Assembly: GCF_030159255.1 (NCBI RefSeq)
Contig: NZ_BSCT01000003.1
Span: 124,001 to 188,000, forward strand
Source: Bradyrhizobium sp. SSBR45G
GTDB taxonomy: Bacteria; Pseudomonadota; Alphaproteobacteria; Rhizobiales; Xanthobacteraceae
DNA length: 64,000 nt
Direction: 5' to 3'
Part shown: one piece after another, positions 25,219 through 34,851 of the stretch
How the letters are laid out: each line of letters begins with the position of its first letter
Position numbering within the stretch: position 1 is the stretch's first letter
Made by a program: the position numbers and the translations under genes
Notes under the pieces: generated by a model
What the model was told of the DNA's origin: nothing
Seen by the model: only the letters and a program-made list of their open reading frames with translations
Databases searched by the model: none

Positions 25219-26049
25219 ATGGCCAAGAAAAAACGGGGCGACGCGCATGGCGGCGGGCACGGCTGGTTCGTGACCTTCGCCGACCTGATGGGTCTCATGA
25301 TGAGCTTCTTCGTGATGCTCGTCGCGTTCTCCACCATGGACAACAACAAGCTGAAGGTGGTCGCCGGCTCGATGCGCGAGGCGTTCGGCGTGCAGTCCGA
25401 GTCGCGCTATTCCGGCATCGTCGAATCCGACGGCCTGCCGACCCGTCCGAAGCTGAAGAACGCCGCCCACATCTCGCCGGAGGAAACGGCGCGCGACCCG
25501 AGCCCCGAGCAGGAGGAGCGCCAGCATACCAACGGCGCCAAGCTCAAGACCGACCGGCAATTCGCGCTCGCCTCCGCCTCGCTGCGTCAGGCCCTGCAGG
25601 ACATGCCGGAGATGACCGAAATCTCCAAGCACATCATGTTCGAGGAGACCAAGCAGGGGCTCAATCTGGAGATCGTCGACCAGGACGGACGCTCGATGTT
25701 CGCCGACGGCTCCAAGACGCCTTATGACCGGACCCGGCGCCTGATCGAAAAGCTCGCCGCGCCGCTCAAGGCGACGCCGCTGCGCGTGCAGATCACCGGC
25801 CATACGGCGGCGGGCTTCGTTCCGGCCCGCAGCGACTACGGCGCCTTCGACCTGTCGGCGGATCGTGCCAACGCCGTGCGCCAGATCCTGGAACGGGAAG
25901 GGCTTCCGCCGAGCCACGTCTTCGCGGTCTCCGGCAAGGCGGATACCCAGCCCCTGTTCCCGGATGACCCCTCGCTGGCCGCCAACCGCCGCGTGACCAT
26001 CACGCTGATGCGGGAAGACCCGCCAATGCCGCCGGACCTGAAGCCGTAG
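25219..26049 (+). CDS. motB: MotB-type stator protein with OmpA-like domain
   Basis: A 276-residue stator B subunit. The short basic N-terminus (MAKKKRGDAHGGGHG) precedes one membrane helix, WFVTFADLMGLMMSFFVMLVAFS, with the ion-binding Asp22. A linker of about 100 residues follows, and then a peptidoglycan-binding OmpA-like domain (residues about 145-265) with RVQITGHTAAG and DLSADRANAVRQIL...NRRVTI. Asp at the ion site and the OmpA domain are both required for function. MotA lies 34 bases upstream. No other flagellar gene is in the window, so this is a detached stator pair. The next gene, kup, is unrelated in function. Confidence 0.87.
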   Translation: MAKKKRGDAHGGGHGWFVTFADLMGLMMSFFVMLVAFSTMDNNKLKVVAGSMREAFGVQSESRYSGIVESDGLPTRPKLKNAAHISPEETARDPSPEQEERQHTNGAKLKTDRQFALASASLRQALQDMPEMTEISKHIMFEETKQGLNLEIVDQDGRSMFADGSKTPYDRTRRLIEKLAAPLKATPLRVQITGHTAAGFVPARSDYGAFDLSADRANAVRQILEREGLPPSHVFAVSGKADTQPLFPDDPSLAANRRVTITLMREDPPMPPDLKP

Positions 26050-26218
26050 TCTCCCACCGGCACCGGACATATTGCCGCACTGCGGGATGAGACATCTGCG
26101 CAGGCCATGCGTCTTTGGTGCAGGCGACAGGCCAAGCTCTGTTACGGTAGAGACTTGACCTGCACCCGCTCTGCGTCCAAACGCGCCGGGCCAATCAGGA
26201 AGATGCGTTCCGAGCGAC

Positions 26219-28117
26219 ATGACGGCCAGCGCCACATCGACCGAAGGCCAGGAAACCGCGACCACGTCGGGGTTCTGGGGATTGACGCTCGGCAGCATCG
26301 GCGTCGTGTTCGGAGATATCGGCACCTCGCCGCTTTATGCCTTCCGCGAGGCCGCGACCGGAGCCGCGCATGGCCAGCCGGTGTCGCGGATCATCGTGCT
26401 CGGCGTGCTCTCGCTGATTCTCTGGTCGTTGTTCATCGTCGTCACCGCCAAATACGTCCTGCTGCTGTTGCGGGCGGACAACAACGGGGAGGGCGGAACG
26501 CTGTCGCTGATGGCGCTGGGCCAGCGGGCCCTGGGCCGGCGCAGCCTGTTCCTGATGGCGCTCGGTGTCATCGGCGCCTCGATGTTCATCGGCGATTCGA
26601 TGATCACGCCGGCGATTTCCGTGCTCTCCGCGGTCGAGGGTCTCAAGCTCGCAGCGCCGGCGCTCGAGCACTATGTGGTGCCGCTCACGGTCTTCATTCT
26701 GGTCGTGCTGTTCGCGGTGCAGAGCAAGGGCACGGCCCGGGTGGCGACCGCCTTCGGCCCGGTGATGGTGCTGTGGTTCGCAAGCCTTGCCGTGATGGGG
26801 ATCGTCCATATCAGCGATGATCCGTCGGTGCTGGCGGCGATCAATCCGTATTACGCGGTGCAGTTCCTGCTGACGCATGGCACGATCGGCCTGGTCACGC
26901 TGGGTGCGGTGTTTCTCGCGGTCACCGGCGGTGAGGCGCTCTATGCGGATCTCGGTCATTTCGGCCGCAAGCCGATCCAGTCGGCGTGGCTGTTCTTCGT
27001 CTTGCCCGCGCTGCTGATCAATTATTTCGGGCAGGGCGCCCTGGTGCTGTCCGATCCCGCGGCCATCGAGAATTCGTTCTACCGCATGGTGCCCGAGCTG
27101 CTGCTGCTGCCGCTGGTCGTGCTCGCGACGGCCGCGACCGTGATCGCAAGCCAGGCGGTCATCACCGGCGCCTATTCGCTGGTCAGCCAGGCGGTGCAGC
27201 TCGGCCTGCTGCCGCGTTTCGAGGTCCGCTATACCTCGGAGAGCCATGCCGGGCAGATCTATCTTCCGCGCGTCAACCGGCTGCTGCTGATCGGCGTCAT
27301 GCTGCTGGTGCTGTTGTTCCGGACATCGAGCAATCTTGCCTCGGCCTACGGCATCGCGGTGTCCACGACCATGGTCGCCGACGGCATCATGGGTTTCGTG
27401 GTGATCTGGAAGCTCTGGAACCTGCGGGCTGCGGTGGCCGCAGCCGTGATCGCCCCGTTCGTGATCGTCGACCTGACTTTCTTTGCCGCCAATCTGCTGA
27501 AGCTGCTGGAAGGCGCCTGGGTGCCGCTGCTGTTCGGCGCCGCGATGGTGGTGACGATCTGGACCTGGCGGCGTGGCTCGGCGATCCTGATCCTCAAGAC
27601 GCGCAAGATCGAGGTCCCGCTCGATGACCTCGTGGCGAGCCTGGAGAAGCGGCCGCCGCACATCGTCAAGGGCACGGCGGTGTTTCTCACCAGCGATCCC
27701 ACCTCGGTGCCGACGGCGCTGCTGCACAATCTCAAGCACAACAAGGTGCTGCACGAGCACAATGTGATCCTCACCATCGAGACCGCGCAGACGCCGCGGG
27801 TCGACGTCTCGGAGCGGGTACGCATGGAGAAGATCAGCGAGAAGTTCTCCAAGGTGCGGCTGCGTTTCGGATTCATGGAATCGCCGAACGTGCCGAGGGC
27901 GCTGGCGGTGGCGCGCAAGCTCGGCTGGCAGTTCGATATCATGTCGACGTCGTTCTTCGTCTCGCGCCGCTCGCTGAAGCCGTCGTCGCAATCCGGCATG
28001 CCGGCTTGGCAGGATCACCTGTTCATCGGACTCAGCCGGTCGGCCAACGATGCCACCGACTACTTTCAGATACCGACCGGGCGGGTTGTCGAAGTTGGTA
28101 CTCAGGTAACGATCTGA
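26219..28117 (+). CDS. kup: Kup-family potassium uptake transporter 1
   Basis: A 632-residue K+/H+ symporter of the KUP/HAK/KT family. The hallmark [14 protein letters not shown] motif is at residues about 28-43 ([18 protein letters not shown]). About twelve hydrophobic helices follow, then a cytoplasmic domain ending with [44 protein letters not shown] is another family signature. It is roughly 70 percent identical by eye to the next gene, so the two arose by tandem duplication. The ATG at 26219 lacks a strong ribosome site. Kup proteins are usually constitutive, low-rate importers important at acid pH. Confidence 0.95.
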   Translation: MTASATSTEGQETATTSGFWGLTLGSIGVVFGDIGTSPLYAFREAATGAAHGQPVSRIIVLGVLSLILWSLFIVVTAKYVLLLLRADNNGEGGTLSLMALGQRALGRRSLFLMALGVIGASMFIGDSMITPAISVLSAVEGLKLAAPALEHYVVPLTVFILVVLFAVQSKGTARVATAFGPVMVLWFASLAVMGIVHISDDPSVLAAINPYYAVQFLLTHGTIGLVTLGAVFLAVTGGEALYADLGHFGRKPIQSAWLFFVLPALLINYFGQGALVLSDPAAIENSFYRMVPELLLLPLVVLATAATVIASQAVITGAYSLVSQAVQLGLLPRFEVRYTSESHAGQIYLPRVNRLLLIGVMLLVLLFRTSSNLASAYGIAVSTTMVADGIMGFVVIWKLWNLRAAVAAAVIAPFVIVDLTFFAANLLKLLEGAWVPLLFGAAMVVTIWTWRRGSAILILKTRKIEVPLDDLVASLEKRPPHIVKGTAVFLTSDPTSVPTALLHNLKHNKVLHEHNVILTIETAQTPRVDVSERVRMEKISEKFSKVRLRFGFMESPNVPRALAVARKLGWQFDIMSTSFFVSRRSLKPSSQSGMPAWQDHLFIGLSRSANDATDYFQIPTGRVVEVGTQVTI

Positions 28118-28146
28118 GCGGGGCTACGCAACAAAAGTGGATTCAT

Positions 28147-28179
28147 CATGCAAAGCTGCATGGCGTATATGATATATCA
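28147..28179. promoter_or_regulatory. Candidate regulatory repeats between the two kup genes
   Basis: The 154-base gap holds two short palindromes: CATGCA-AAGC-TGCATG at 28147-28162 and TGATATATCA at 28170-28179, in an AT-rich patch unusual for this DNA. They could be operator or promoter parts for the second kup gene. Evidence is base composition and symmetry only. Confidence 0.3.
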
Positions 28180-28271
28180 GCAGGCCTGCCAAGAATGGCT
28201 GCAGCTATAAGCCGCGCGCTCTGCCATCTTGTGCAGTGAAGCATTAACGAGTCCTCGAGGGGGCTACCCCA

Positions 28272-30194
28272 ATGACAGCTGACGTCGCAGCCACGCCCGC
28301 GGAAACGCCGGCGACCAACGGGCATGGCGATGCCCATTCCACGGCCGGCTTCGCGGCGCTGACATTGGGGAGCATCGGTGTCGTCTATGGCGACATCGGC
28401 ACCAGCCCGCTCTACGCGCTGCGCGAAGCCGTGTTGGCCGCTAGCAGCAGCGGGGAGGCTGCCCCCCACGCCGTCATGGGCGTGGTGTCGCTGATCCTCT
28501 GGGCGCTCGTCGTCGTGGTCACCCTCAAATACGTCGTCATCCTGCTGCGGGCCGACAATCACGGTGAAGGCGGCACGCTGGCGCTGATGGCGCTGGCCCA
28601 GCGCGGGGTCACCCGCGGCGCCAGCATCATCGTCCTGCTCGGCATCATCTCAGGCGCGCTGTTCTATGGCGACGCGGTCATCACCCCGGCCTTGTCGGTG
28701 CTGTCGGCGATCGAGGGCATCAAGCTGGTCACGGCCGCGTTCGATCCCTACGTCGTGCCGCTCACGGTGGTCATCCTGGTGCTGCTGTTTGCCGTCCAGG
28801 TGCGCGGCACCGCCAAGGTCGCCGCCTTCTTCGGCCCGATCATGCTGATCTGGTTCCTGGTGATCGGGATCGCGGCCTTTCCGCCGATCCTGCACCATCC
28901 GGAGGTGCTGTGGGCGATCAACCCGCTGCATGCCGTCACCTTCATGCTGCACCATGGGATCATCGGCTTCATCACGCTCGGCGCCGTGTTCCTGGCGGTG
29001 ACGGGGGCCGAGGCGCTCTATGCCGACCTGGGCCATTTCGGCAAGCGGCCGATCCAGACCGCCTGGCTGTTCGTCGTGCTGCCCTCGCTGGCGCTGAATT
29101 ATCTGGGGCAGGGCGCGCTGGTCATTGCCGATGCCAAGGCGATCGAGAACCCGTTCTTCCTGATGTTCCCGGAGTGGGCGCTGATCCCGATGGTCGCGCT
29201 CGCCACGATGGCCACCGTCATCGCCAGCCAGGCTGTCATCACCGGCGCCTACTCGCTGACCCGCCAGGCGATCCAGCTCGGCCTGCTGCCCCGCTTTGAG
29301 ATCCGCCACACCTCCGAATCGCATTCGGGCCAGATCTACATCCCACGCATCAACAAGCTGCTGCTGGTCTCAGTGATGCTGCTGGTGCTGATGTTCAAAT
29401 CGTCGAGCGCGCTGGCCTCGGCCTACGGCATCTCGGTGACCGGCACGATGGTCGTCACCGCGATGATGGGCTTCGTCGTGATCTGGAAGGTCTGGAAATG
29501 GTCGCCGTTTGCCGCGGCCGCGCTGATTGCGCCGTTCCTGTTCCTGGATCTGACCTTCCTGGCCGCGAACCTCTTGAAGGTGCTGGAGGGCGGCTGGGTG
29601 CCGCTCGCGCTCGGCGGCTTCGTCATGACGCTGATGTACACGTGGCGGCGCGGCAGCCGGCTCTTGTTCGAGAAGTCGCGCAAGCTGGAATTTCCGCTCG
29701 CCGACCTCGTCGCGATGCTGGAGAAGCGTCCGCCGGCGCGTGTGGCGGGCACGGCCGTGTTCCTCACCAGCGATCCCCTGAGCGCTCCGACGGCGCTGAT
29801 GCACAGCCTCAAGCACTACAAGGTCCTGCACGAGAAGAACGTGATCCTGACCATCGAGACCGCGCCGACACCGCGGATCGATCCGGCCGAGCGCGTGCGC
29901 CTCGAGCAGATCAGCCCGACCTTCTCCAAGGTCACCTTGCGCTTCGGCTTCATGGAATCGCCGAACGTGCCGCGGGCGCTGGCGATCGCGCGCAAGCTCG
30001 GTTGGCAGTTCGACATCATGTCGACCTCGTTCTTCCTGTCGCGGCGCGCACTCAAGCCTGCGGCCCATTCGGGCATGCCGCGCTGGCAGGATCACCTGTT
30101 CATCACCATGAGCCGCTCGGCCAACGACGCCACTGACTATTTCCAGATCCCGAGCGGGCGCGTGGTCGAGGTCGGCACCCAGGTCACGATCTGA
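28272..30194 (+). CDS. kup: Kup-family potassium uptake transporter 2
   Basis: A 640-residue paralogue of the preceding kup gene, with the same order of parts. The N-terminal [21 protein letters not shown] motif is at about residues 32-50; [29 protein letters not shown] follows, then twelve predicted helices, and the C-terminal domain ends [14 protein letters not shown]. Most differences are conservative, except the N-terminal 25 residues, which are unrelated (Ala/Thr/Pro/His-rich). The ATG is preceded by CGAGGGGG. A GC-rich hairpin follows the stop. Keeping two intact copies suggests different regulation or affinity. Confidence 0.95.
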   Translation: MTADVAATPAETPATNGHGDAHSTAGFAALTLGSIGVVYGDIGTSPLYALREAVLAASSSGEAAPHAVMGVVSLILWALVVVVTLKYVVILLRADNHGEGGTLALMALAQRGVTRGASIIVLLGIISGALFYGDAVITPALSVLSAIEGIKLVTAAFDPYVVPLTVVILVLLFAVQVRGTAKVAAFFGPIMLIWFLVIGIAAFPPILHHPEVLWAINPLHAVTFMLHHGIIGFITLGAVFLAVTGAEALYADLGHFGKRPIQTAWLFVVLPSLALNYLGQGALVIADAKAIENPFFLMFPEWALIPMVALATMATVIASQAVITGAYSLTRQAIQLGLLPRFEIRHTSESHSGQIYIPRINKLLLVSVMLLVLMFKSSSALASAYGISVTGTMVVTAMMGFVVIWKVWKWSPFAAAALIAPFLFLDLTFLAANLLKVLEGGWVPLALGGFVMTLMYTWRRGSRLLFEKSRKLEFPLADLVAMLEKRPPARVAGTAVFLTSDPLSAPTALMHSLKHYKVLHEKNVILTIETAPTPRIDPAERVRLEQISPTFSKVTLRFGFMESPNVPRALAIARKLGWQFDIMSTSFFLSRRALKPAAHSGMPRWQDHLFITMSRSANDATDYFQIPSGRVVEVGTQVTI

Positions 30195-30207
30195 TCCTGC
30201 GCGCAGG

Positions 30208-30240
30208 GGCCCCGCGCCTTGCGCGGAGCCGCTTGATTTT
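30208..30240 (+). terminator. Candidate terminator after kup 2
   Basis: GGC at 30208-30210 and CCGCGC at 30212-30217 pair across the CTT loop (30218-30220) with GCGCGG at 30221-30226 and GCC at 30228-30230, one mismatch. The tail is GCTTGATTTT. The T-run is short, so termination may be partial. Confidence 0.5.
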
Positions 30241-30312
30241 CCCCGCGTCTGGGGTGAGTTTGGCGCCGGTTCGGAGGCCGGATGCGGCCCCGCTGAAGGC
30301 TTGGAGGATGGC

Positions 30313-30636
30313 GTGGCTGTTGTGCACGATTTGACCCCACAGGACGTGGCCAAGGGGATCGCCGAAGGGCGAATTCTTCTGGTCGACGTGCGTGAGCCGA
30401 ACGAAGTTGCTGCGGAAGCCTATCCCGACGGTATCGTTGTTCCCCTGTCGGCCTTCGATCCGAAGCTGATCCCGGACCCCGCCGGCAAGGATGTCGTGTT
30501 CGCGTGCCGCTCCGGCAAGCGCTCGGTGACGGCCTCGCTGGCCGCGCAGGCTGCGGGCCTGCCCTATGACAAGCATCTTCAGGGCGGGATGCTCGGCTGG
30601 AAAGCGGCCGGCCTGCCGAGCAAGACCGGCGGCTGA
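30313..30636 (+). CDS. Single-domain rhodanese-like protein
   Basis: A 107-residue rhodanese-homology protein. ILLVDVREPNEVAAEAYPDGIVVPLS is the typical N-terminal half (DVRE). The active-site loop VFACRSGKRSVTASLAA contains the catalytic Cys in the six-residue CRSGKR loop, which fits sulfur transfer. The end, GMLGWKAAGLP, is standard. The GTG start at 30313 is chosen because GGAGG lies 5 bases upstream; the in-frame TTG at 30301 overlaps that site. It probably moves sulfane sulfur in the cytoplasm. The aminotransferase follows 9 bases later on the same strand. Confidence 0.88.
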   Translation: MAVVHDLTPQDVAKGIAEGRILLVDVREPNEVAAEAYPDGIVVPLSAFDPKLIPDPAGKDVVFACRSGKRSVTASLAAQAAGLPYDKHLQGGMLGWKAAGLPSKTGG

Positions 30637-30645
30637 CGCGCCATC

Positions 30646-31809
30646 ATGATCTCGCAGAACAAGGTCTTCGCCGATCTGCCCGTTACGATTTTCGAGCAGA
30701 TGTCGCAGCTCGCGCGCGACAACAACGCCATCAATCTAGGGCAGGGTTTTCCCGACGATCCCGGCCCGGAGGACATCCGCCGCGCTGCGGCCGACGCCGT
30801 CCTCAACGGCTATAACCAGTATCCGTCGATGATGGGCCTGCCGGAGCTGCGCCAGGCCATCGCCGCCCACTACAAGCATTGGCACAAGCTCGACCTCGAT
30901 CCGATGAGCGAGGTGATGGTCACCTCCGGCGGCACCGAAGCGCTGACCTCGGCCATCCTGTCGGTGGTCGAGCCGGGCGACGAGGTGATCTGCTTCCAGC
31001 CGGTCTACGATTCCTATCTGCCGATCATCCGCCAGGCCGGCGGCATTCCGCGCCTGGTGCGGCTCGAACCGCCGCATTGGCGTCTCACGGAGGAGATGCT
31101 GCGGCAGGCGTTCTCGCCGAAGACCAAGGCCGTGCTGTTCAACAACCCGCTCAACCCCGCCGCCGTGGTCTATCCGCGCGAGGACCTCGAGCTGCTCGCG
31201 CGGTTCTGCCAGGAGTTCGATGCGGTCGCGATCTGCGACGAGGTCTGGGAGCACGTGGTGTTCGACGGCCGCGAGCACATCCCGCTGATCACCATTCCCG
31301 GCATGCGCGACCGCACCATCAAGGTCGGCTCGGCCGGCAAGATCTTCTCGCTCACCGGCTGGAAGATCGGCTTCGTCTGCGCCGCGCCGCAGCTGCTGCG
31401 CGTCGCCGCCAAGGTGCATCAGTTCCTGACCTTCACGACAGCGCCGAACCTGCAGACCGCCGTGGCCTACGGGCTCGGCAAGTCCGACGACTACTTCCTC
31501 ACCATGCGCGCTGAGCTCTCCCGCAGCCGCGACCGGCTCACCGCCGGGCTCGAAAGCCTCGGCTTTCCCGTGCTGAAGGCACAGGGGACCTACTTCCTCA
31601 CCGTCGACCTGTCGCCGCTCGGCCTCAACGAGACCGACGAGCAGTTCTGCCGCCGCATCGTGCACGACTACAAGGTGGCGGCGATCCCGGTGTCGGCGTT
31701 CTACGAGAAGGATGCCGTGACCTCGGTCGTGCGGTTCTGCTTCGCCAAGAAGGACGCTACGCTCGACACGGCGCTGGAGCGTCTGTCCGACGCCATCCAC
31801 CGACGCTAG
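30646..31809 (+). CDS. PLP-dependent class I/II aminotransferase
   Basis: A 387-residue fold-type I aminotransferase. It has INLGQGFPDDPGPEDI at the start, VTSGGTEALTSAI (phosphate-binding and PLP contact), NNPLNPAAVVYPREDLELLA (Asn contact) and DEVWEHVVFDG (Asp). The PLP lysine is in GSAGKIFSLTGWKIGF, and the carboxylate-binding Arg in VVRFCFAKKD. The sequence is closest to the kynurenine-oxoglutarate/methionine aminotransferase group (YbdL/CCBL-like), so methionine or aromatic and sulfur amino acids are plausible substrates. The rhodanese gene just upstream would fit sulfur-related metabolism, but this is inference. Confidence 0.88.
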   Translation: MISQNKVFADLPVTIFEQMSQLARDNNAINLGQGFPDDPGPEDIRRAAADAVLNGYNQYPSMMGLPELRQAIAAHYKHWHKLDLDPMSEVMVTSGGTEALTSAILSVVEPGDEVICFQPVYDSYLPIIRQAGGIPRLVRLEPPHWRLTEEMLRQAFSPKTKAVLFNNPLNPAAVVYPREDLELLARFCQEFDAVAICDEVWEHVVFDGREHIPLITIPGMRDRTIKVGSAGKIFSLTGWKIGFVCAAPQLLRVAAKVHQFLTFTTAPNLQTAVAYGLGKSDDYFLTMRAELSRSRDRLTAGLESLGFPVLKAQGTYFLTVDLSPLGLNETDEQFCRRIVHDYKVAAIPVSAFYEKDAVTSVVRFCFAKKDATLDTALERLSDAIHRR

Positions 31810-31821
31810 GAGACGAGCTTC

Positions 31822-32928
31822 ATGACGCGCGGCTGCATTCGTTCGGCTCTGGCGCTGGCCGCCGCAGTGCTGACGCTCTCGATCTCGGCCGGCCGTGCCG
31901 AAGAGCGTGTCGTGAACTTCTACAACTGGTCGAACTACATGGCGCCCGGTGTCCTTGAGGACTTCACCAAGGAGACCGGCATCAAGGTCGTCTACGACAC
32001 CTTCGACGCCAATGAGACCCTGGAGACGCGGCTGCTCGCCGGCAAGTCCGGCTATGACGTCGTGGTGCCGACAGCCTATTTCCTGCAGCGCCAGATCAAG
32101 GCCAAGATCTTCCAGCCGCTCGACAAGGCGAAGCTGCCCAACCTTGCCAATGCATGGCCGGTCGTGACGCAGCGTCTGGCCATCTACGATCCCGGCAACC
32201 AGTTCGCTGCCAACTACATGTGGGGCACGACAGGGATCGGCTATAACGTCAAGGCGATCGAGAAGATCTTGGGCGCGGGCGCGCGGCTCGACAGCTGGGA
32301 CATGGTGTTCAAGCCGGAGAACCTCGCAAGGTTCAAGGATTGCGGCGTCCACATGCTGGATTCCGCCGACGACATCTTCCCGGCGGCGCTGAACTATCTC
32401 GGCCTCGACCCGAACTCGACCAAGCAGGCCGACCTGGATAAGGCGGCCGAGGCGGTCGCCAAGGTCGCGCCGTCAGTGCGCAAGTTTCATTCGTCGGAAT
32501 ACTTGAGCGCGCTCGCCACCGGCGAGATCTGCCTCGTCGTCGGCTGGTCCGGCGACATCATGCAGGCCAGGAGCCGCGCCGAAGAGGCGAAGAACGGCAT
32601 CGAGATCGGCTACGCCATCCCGAAGGAGGGCGCGCAGATGTTCTTCGACAATCTTGCGATCCCCGCCGACGCGCCGCACGTGGCGGAGGCGTATGCGCTG
32701 ATCAACTATCTCTATCGCCCGGAGGTCGCCGCCAAGAACTCCGACTTCCTGTCCTACGCCAACGGCAATCTCGCCAGCCAGAAGCTGGTCGATCCGAAAA
32801 TCCTCGGCGACAGGAACATCTATCCGGACGACGCGACCTTGAAGAAGCTGTTCGTCATCACCGCCCGCGAGCCGGCAACGCAGCGCGTGATCAACCGGCT
32901 GTGGACCAAGGTGAAGACGGGACGGTGA
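31822..32928 (+). CDS. potF: PotF-type polyamine-binding periplasmic protein
   Basis: A 368-residue solute-binding protein of an ABC importer for putrescine or spermidine. The signal peptide is MTRGCIRSALALAAAVLTLSISAGRAEE. The mature protein begins RVVNFYNWSNYMAPGVLEDFTKETGIKVVYDTFDANETLETRLLAGKSGYDVVVPT, very like PotF/PotD openings. WGTTGIGYN, LDSADDIFPAALNYLG and VVGWSGDI are the usual ligand-lobe motifs. AGGAGA precedes the ATG. No ATPase or permease gene (potGHI) follows; the next gene is on the other strand. So this is an orphan binding protein that must use a transporter elsewhere, or have a sensory role. Confidence 0.87.
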   Translation: MTRGCIRSALALAAAVLTLSISAGRAEERVVNFYNWSNYMAPGVLEDFTKETGIKVVYDTFDANETLETRLLAGKSGYDVVVPTAYFLQRQIKAKIFQPLDKAKLPNLANAWPVVTQRLAIYDPGNQFAANYMWGTTGIGYNVKAIEKILGAGARLDSWDMVFKPENLARFKDCGVHMLDSADDIFPAALNYLGLDPNSTKQADLDKAAEAVAKVAPSVRKFHSSEYLSALATGEICLVVGWSGDIMQARSRAEEAKNGIEIGYAIPKEGAQMFFDNLAIPADAPHVAEAYALINYLYRPEVAAKNSDFLSYANGNLASQKLVDPKILGDRNIYPDDATLKKLFVITAREPATQRVINRLWTKVKTGR

Positions 32929-32979
32929 AGCTGGGCGTGACGCGCCGTCACCATCAGACGATCTCGGATGCAGGTGAGC

Positions 32980-34020
32980 CTAGGGTGATTTTTTCGCCTC
33001 TGCCTCGGCCAGCTCGACTCTGGAGGGCAGCCAGGCGGGAACGGCGCCTGTCTCCTGTTTCACGACCTCGACGGCTTCCTGAAGAGCCGACAAGGCGTCC
33101 TTGGCTTGCCCACGCATGAGCATCGATATCCCGACGATGGTGAGGCACTTCCAGCACCTCCTGATCTGAGATTCGTTCTTCTCCAGGATGGTCACCATCA
33201 GCGTGCCCGGCTTGAGAGCCGACACGTTAGGATCCGTGAGTGTCAGCCAGAGGATGATGTCGATCGCTGCGTATTTTGGTGTCCTAGGATCCGCCGCGAT
33301 CCGTCTGCAAGCTTCCCGATACGCATCCGAAAAACCCTGTCCTTTGCGGCCAGTCGAGACATAGACGCCCGAGGTGCCCGCATTCATCCTGCACAATACG
33401 TCATCCGCGTTCTTGGCTGTGACCTCAGCAGGCTTCATCGACAGGCCCCGACGAAAGCACGCGATGCCATTGTTGGATGTATCTTGAAGGCTCCATTTCA
33501 TCAGCCCCCAACATTCCGCATCCTCGGCCGTCAGCCACAGCATGCTGGACGGCTTGGTGTATTTGCCGAAGCCCTCGATGACGCCCCACGGCACACCATG
33601 CGCCCTCGCGTTGGCGGCCATCGCCGTGTTGCATTCAGCGGATTGAGTGCCGTCCGAACTCGCGCAGGAATGGATGCCAAGGCGGCCGCCCATGCGAACG
33701 ATCCGTGTCTGACCAGAGACGAAGATCGCCATTGCACAGGCTGAGGCACAGGACGCGCCAGAGGCCACGACAGTCTGGATGTTGCCGCGGGCGTCGATGT
33801 TCGCAGCCATCGCGAGCGCTTCGCTCACCAGGCCACCGGGGCTGTCCAGCTCCAACGTGTCGAACTTTGCCAGCGCCGCGAGCTTTGCTGCATCACCTTG
33901 CCCGATCGGTCCGGATGCCTGCACGGTCGACTGGTCTCGCCACCGGAAGTCCATGGCCTGCGCCGACGGCACCACGCCGAGCAGAACGATCACCAGTGTG
34001 AAATGGGCTAACGCGCGCAT
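32980..34020 (-). CDS. ClpP/crotonase-fold exported protein (COG3904-like)
   Basis: A 346-residue protein. A signal peptide (MRALAHFTLVIVLLGVVPSAQA) is followed by FRWRDQSTVQASGPIGQGDAAKLA and LELDSPGGLVSEALAMAANI, the Pro-Gly-Gly loop of ClpP-like serine hydrolases. VASGASCASACAMAIFVSG carries the likely catalytic Ser93, flanked by two Cys, and LGIHS the likely His117. COG3904-type periplasmic proteins of this fold have no known substrate. The C-terminal half (residues 200-346) has ten-odd cysteines and a tetratricopeptide-like helical end (RGQAKDALSALQEAVEV). The ATG at 34020 has GGGAG upstream; longer in-frame starts at 34041 and 34086 add residues before the signal peptide. Confidence 0.7.
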   Translation of the reverse strand: MRALAHFTLVIVLLGVVPSAQAMDFRWRDQSTVQASGPIGQGDAAKLAALAKFDTLELDSPGGLVSEALAMAANIDARGNIQTVVASGASCASACAMAIFVSGQTRIVRMGGRLGIHSCASSDGTQSAECNTAMAANARAHGVPWGVIEGFGKYTKPSSMLWLTAEDAECWGLMKWSLQDTSNNGIACFRRGLSMKPAEVTAKNADDVLCRMNAGTSGVYVSTGRKGQGFSDAYREACRRIAADPRTPKYAAIDIILWLTLTDPNVSALKPGTLMVTILEKNESQIRRCWKCLTIVGISMLMRGQAKDALSALQEAVEVVKQETGAVPAWLPSRVELAEAEAKKSP

Positions 34021-34180
34021 GAGCAAACTCCCATGAGGCATGACGTCGATAGAACGAGAAGGAAGCGCCGAGGGCACCCGGTGCAACGACGTGGTGCCGG
34101 TCGCATGTCAGCGGGCGAACTGGGACGTTGCGCCGGCATTTGAGTGAAAAGTGATGGGGTTGAACAACGGCATAAGGAAA

Positions 34181-34208
34181 CGGTCGACGATATTGTTATC
34201 GTCGACCG
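34181..34208 (-). terminator. Perfect 12-bp inverted repeat, probable terminator of the VOC gene
   Basis: CGGTCGACGATA (34181-34192) and TATCGTCGACCG (34197-34208) are exact reverse complements around a TTGT loop. Read on the minus strand the stem is followed by TTTCCTTAT, a weak T-tract. It lies 108 bases after the VOC stop and 160 bases before the next minus-strand start, so termination is the simplest reading; an operator is possible. Confidence 0.5.
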
Positions 34209-34315
34209 CGCAACGGTCAATCCGTGCGAGAAGCGCCTGCCGTAAATTTTAATGAGTTGTGTAGGCGGTCAAAAGCACGCAAGAAGTGAGACGGTCATGG
34301 CCCAGCCCTGTCGCT

Positions 34316-34693
34316 TCAGCTCATCCGGTGCATGGCACACAGCTTGTTGCCGTCGAGGTCGCGCAGATAGGCGAGGTACAGCTTGCCCGCCGAGCCTTCG
34401 CGAATTCCCGGCGGATTTTCGCACGTCTTGCCGCCGGCTTCGAGGCCCGCCGCATGCCAGGCGTCCGCCTGTTCGGGGGAGGTGCAGGCAAAGCCGATGG
34501 TGCCACCATTGGCCGGCGTCGCCGGCTCGCCGTTGATCGGCTTGGACACCGAGAAGATGCCGGTCGGGGTGATGTAGAAGATGCGGTGGCCGTCGACCCT
34601 GGCCGGCCTCACGCCGAGCGTGCCCAGCAGCTTGTCGTAGAAGGCCTTGGCCTTGTCGAGGTCGTTGGTCCCGACCATGATGTGCGAAAACAT
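34316..34693 (-). CDS. VOC/glyoxalase-fold protein
   Basis: A 125-residue VOC superfamily protein beginning MFSHIMVGTNDLDKAKAFYDKLLGTLG and ending LAYLRDLDGNKLCAMHR. His4 and a Cys/Met-containing C-terminal strand occupy the usual metal positions, where Glu is expected; the final Glu is replaced (KLCAM), so a metal-dependent activity is doubtful. It resembles lactoylglutathione-lyase-like proteins of unknown substrate. The gene is separate from its neighbours, with lpxXL ending 159 bases upstream on the same strand. Confidence 0.8.
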   Translation of the reverse strand: MFSHIMVGTNDLDKAKAFYDKLLGTLGVRPARVDGHRIFYITPTGIFSVSKPINGEPATPANGGTIGFACTSPEQADAWHAAGLEAGGKTCENPPGIREGSAGKLYLAYLRDLDGNKLCAMHRMS

Positions 34694-34851
34694 GCGTGCT
34701 TGTCCTCCCTAGCGCTTCCGAACGGCTGTCGGATAGGAGGCCAAATTAGCGAGCGGCGGCGGAAGAGGTAAGGATTTTCTTTGGGCCGCCTATTAGAAGC
34801 AAATGATACTACAGGCTTGCTTCCTTGCGGTGGAATTCGACTTGGCGCCGG

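Noticed and set aside
26195..28018. Long minus-strand frame opposite the first kup gene
   Set aside because: Antisense shadow of a gene with all Kup motifs.
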